Positions 14,669 through 15,131 of a stretch of 15,131 bases of DNA are shown one piece after another. This stretch comes from Bacteroidota bacterium (lineage in GTDB: Bacteria; Bacteroidota; Ignavibacteria; Ignavibacteriales; Ignavibacteriaceae), in the NCBI GenBank assembly GCA_023453665.1, contig JAEXTA010000038.1, positions 1 through 15,131 of the forward strand. Reading direction: 5' to 3'. Position 1 is the first letter of the stretch. The number at the start of each line of letters is the position of its first letter. A model generated the notes under the pieces. That model had not been told where the DNA came from. It worked only from the letters and a program-made list of their open reading frames with translations, and did no database searches. The translations under genes and the position numbers were made by a program.

Positions 14669-15131
14669 ATGGAACTTGCAAAAATCGCGTTTCTGGAAAC
14701 TTACTCGGTTGAAAACAATGCCGGAGTTATGGGTGCTATACTTGTAAGTGATGCCGATACCAAACCATTGGAATTCCGCGTTACTGCGCCTATCAAAACC
14801 ACCAACTTTCAGAAAACACTTTACGGGGATGTTCTTCTTGAACATATTTTGGTTGAACTGATTTCCGTTCCTCTTATAGGCGCAGTAAATGAACAGCTTG
14901 ATCTTATACTTGTTCGCGACCCTCTCTTTCTTGGTGCAAACAACAAACAGGGAGTCAGAGTTGTAAGAATTTTCAGGGAAGATGAAGACAAAGTAAGAGG
15001 CGGCAAAGCTAAAGAAGAAATAAAATCAATGAGCAGCGATTCAGGGAAAATATATATTGAAACTTCCAAAAAATTTGAATCAGAATTACCCGCAATAAGA
15101 GACAGGCTTAATGCAATTGCCGAGAACAGAA
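14669..15131 (+). CDS. Unrecognised protein (partial, C-terminus off the window)
   Basis: From ATG 14669 a frame of 154 codons stays open to the window edge. AGAGG (14659-14663) sits 5 nt upstream, the clearest ribosome-binding site on the + strand here. The protein begins MELAKIAFLETYSVENNAGV and continues with a compact mixed alpha/beta pattern. Hydrophobic strands (VMGAILVSD, LEFRVTAPI, LDLILVRDPLFLG) alternate with helices, then a charged segment (EDEDKVRGGKAKEEIKS). There is no signal peptide, membrane segment or cysteine motif. The even composition and good start argue for a real gene. I do not recognise the family and assign no function. Confidence 0.8.
   Translation, partial: MELAKIAFLETYSVENNAGVMGAILVSDADTKPLEFRVTAPIKTTNFQKTLYGDVLLEHILVELISVPLIGAVNEQLDLILVRDPLFLGANNKQGVRVVRIFREDEDKVRGGKAKEEIKSMSSDSGKIYIETSKKFESELPAIRDRLNAIAENR

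Noticed and set aside
14639..15069. Two - strand open frames overlapping the gene at 14669
   Set aside because: They oppose a frame with a strong ribosome-binding site and plausible protein composition. Their own translations show no domain.

Overview
The window most likely comes from a low-GC member of the Ignavibacteria/Chlorobiota–Bacteroidota group. The main evidence is two secreted proteins that end in type IX secretion (T9SS) sorting domains with the 'NPFNPSTTI' signature, together with a haem-containing sensor kinase and a Tat-exported polyferredoxin that suggest respiratory, anaerobe-type metabolism. The taxonomic call is inference; no rRNA or marker gene is present. I see no tRNA, rRNA, CRISPR array, transposase or integrase.

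Layout. Positions 1-594 (-) hold the N-terminal part of a HybA-like Tat-exported polyferredoxin, cut by the window edge. Divergent from it, across a 402-bp spacer with operator-like dyads, is a two-component pair on the + strand (997-3956). The kinase has two c-type haem motifs (CX2CH and CX4CH) in its extracytoplasmic domain. The overlapping NtrC-type regulator has an intact ATPase core, but its sigma-54 contact loop GAFTGA is replaced by DAVSEL. Next, on the - strand, come a large T9SS cargo protein with three tandem Ig-like modules (4236-6902), an unassigned radical SAM enzyme with a C-terminal cysteine cluster (7163-8389), and a DUF1800-DUF1501 operon (11617 down to 8703) ending in a clear intrinsic terminator at 8652-8678. 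A second - strand operon (14031 down to 11825) encodes a two-domain zinc-ribbon protein, LemA and an M48 membrane metalloprotease that itself carries a zinc ribbon. A 637-bp spacer follows, with a cluster of TTAC/GTAA dyads, and then an unrecognised + strand gene that runs off the end.

How the parts may work together. The haem-bearing kinase probably reads periplasmic redox state or a gaseous ligand, and its partner may control the divergent iron-sulfur protein operon; this rests on gene order alone. DUF1800 and DUF1501 form the usual pair. Here DUF1501 carries both a Tat signal and a T9SS sorting domain, while DUF1800 has no visible signal, which raises the possibility of co-export. The zinc-ribbon/LemA/M48 genes look like an envelope protein quality-control unit. 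The strongest candidates for new biology are the dihaem kinase with its loop-degenerate NtrC partner, the Tat-plus-T9SS DUF1501 pair, and the orphan radical SAM enzyme.
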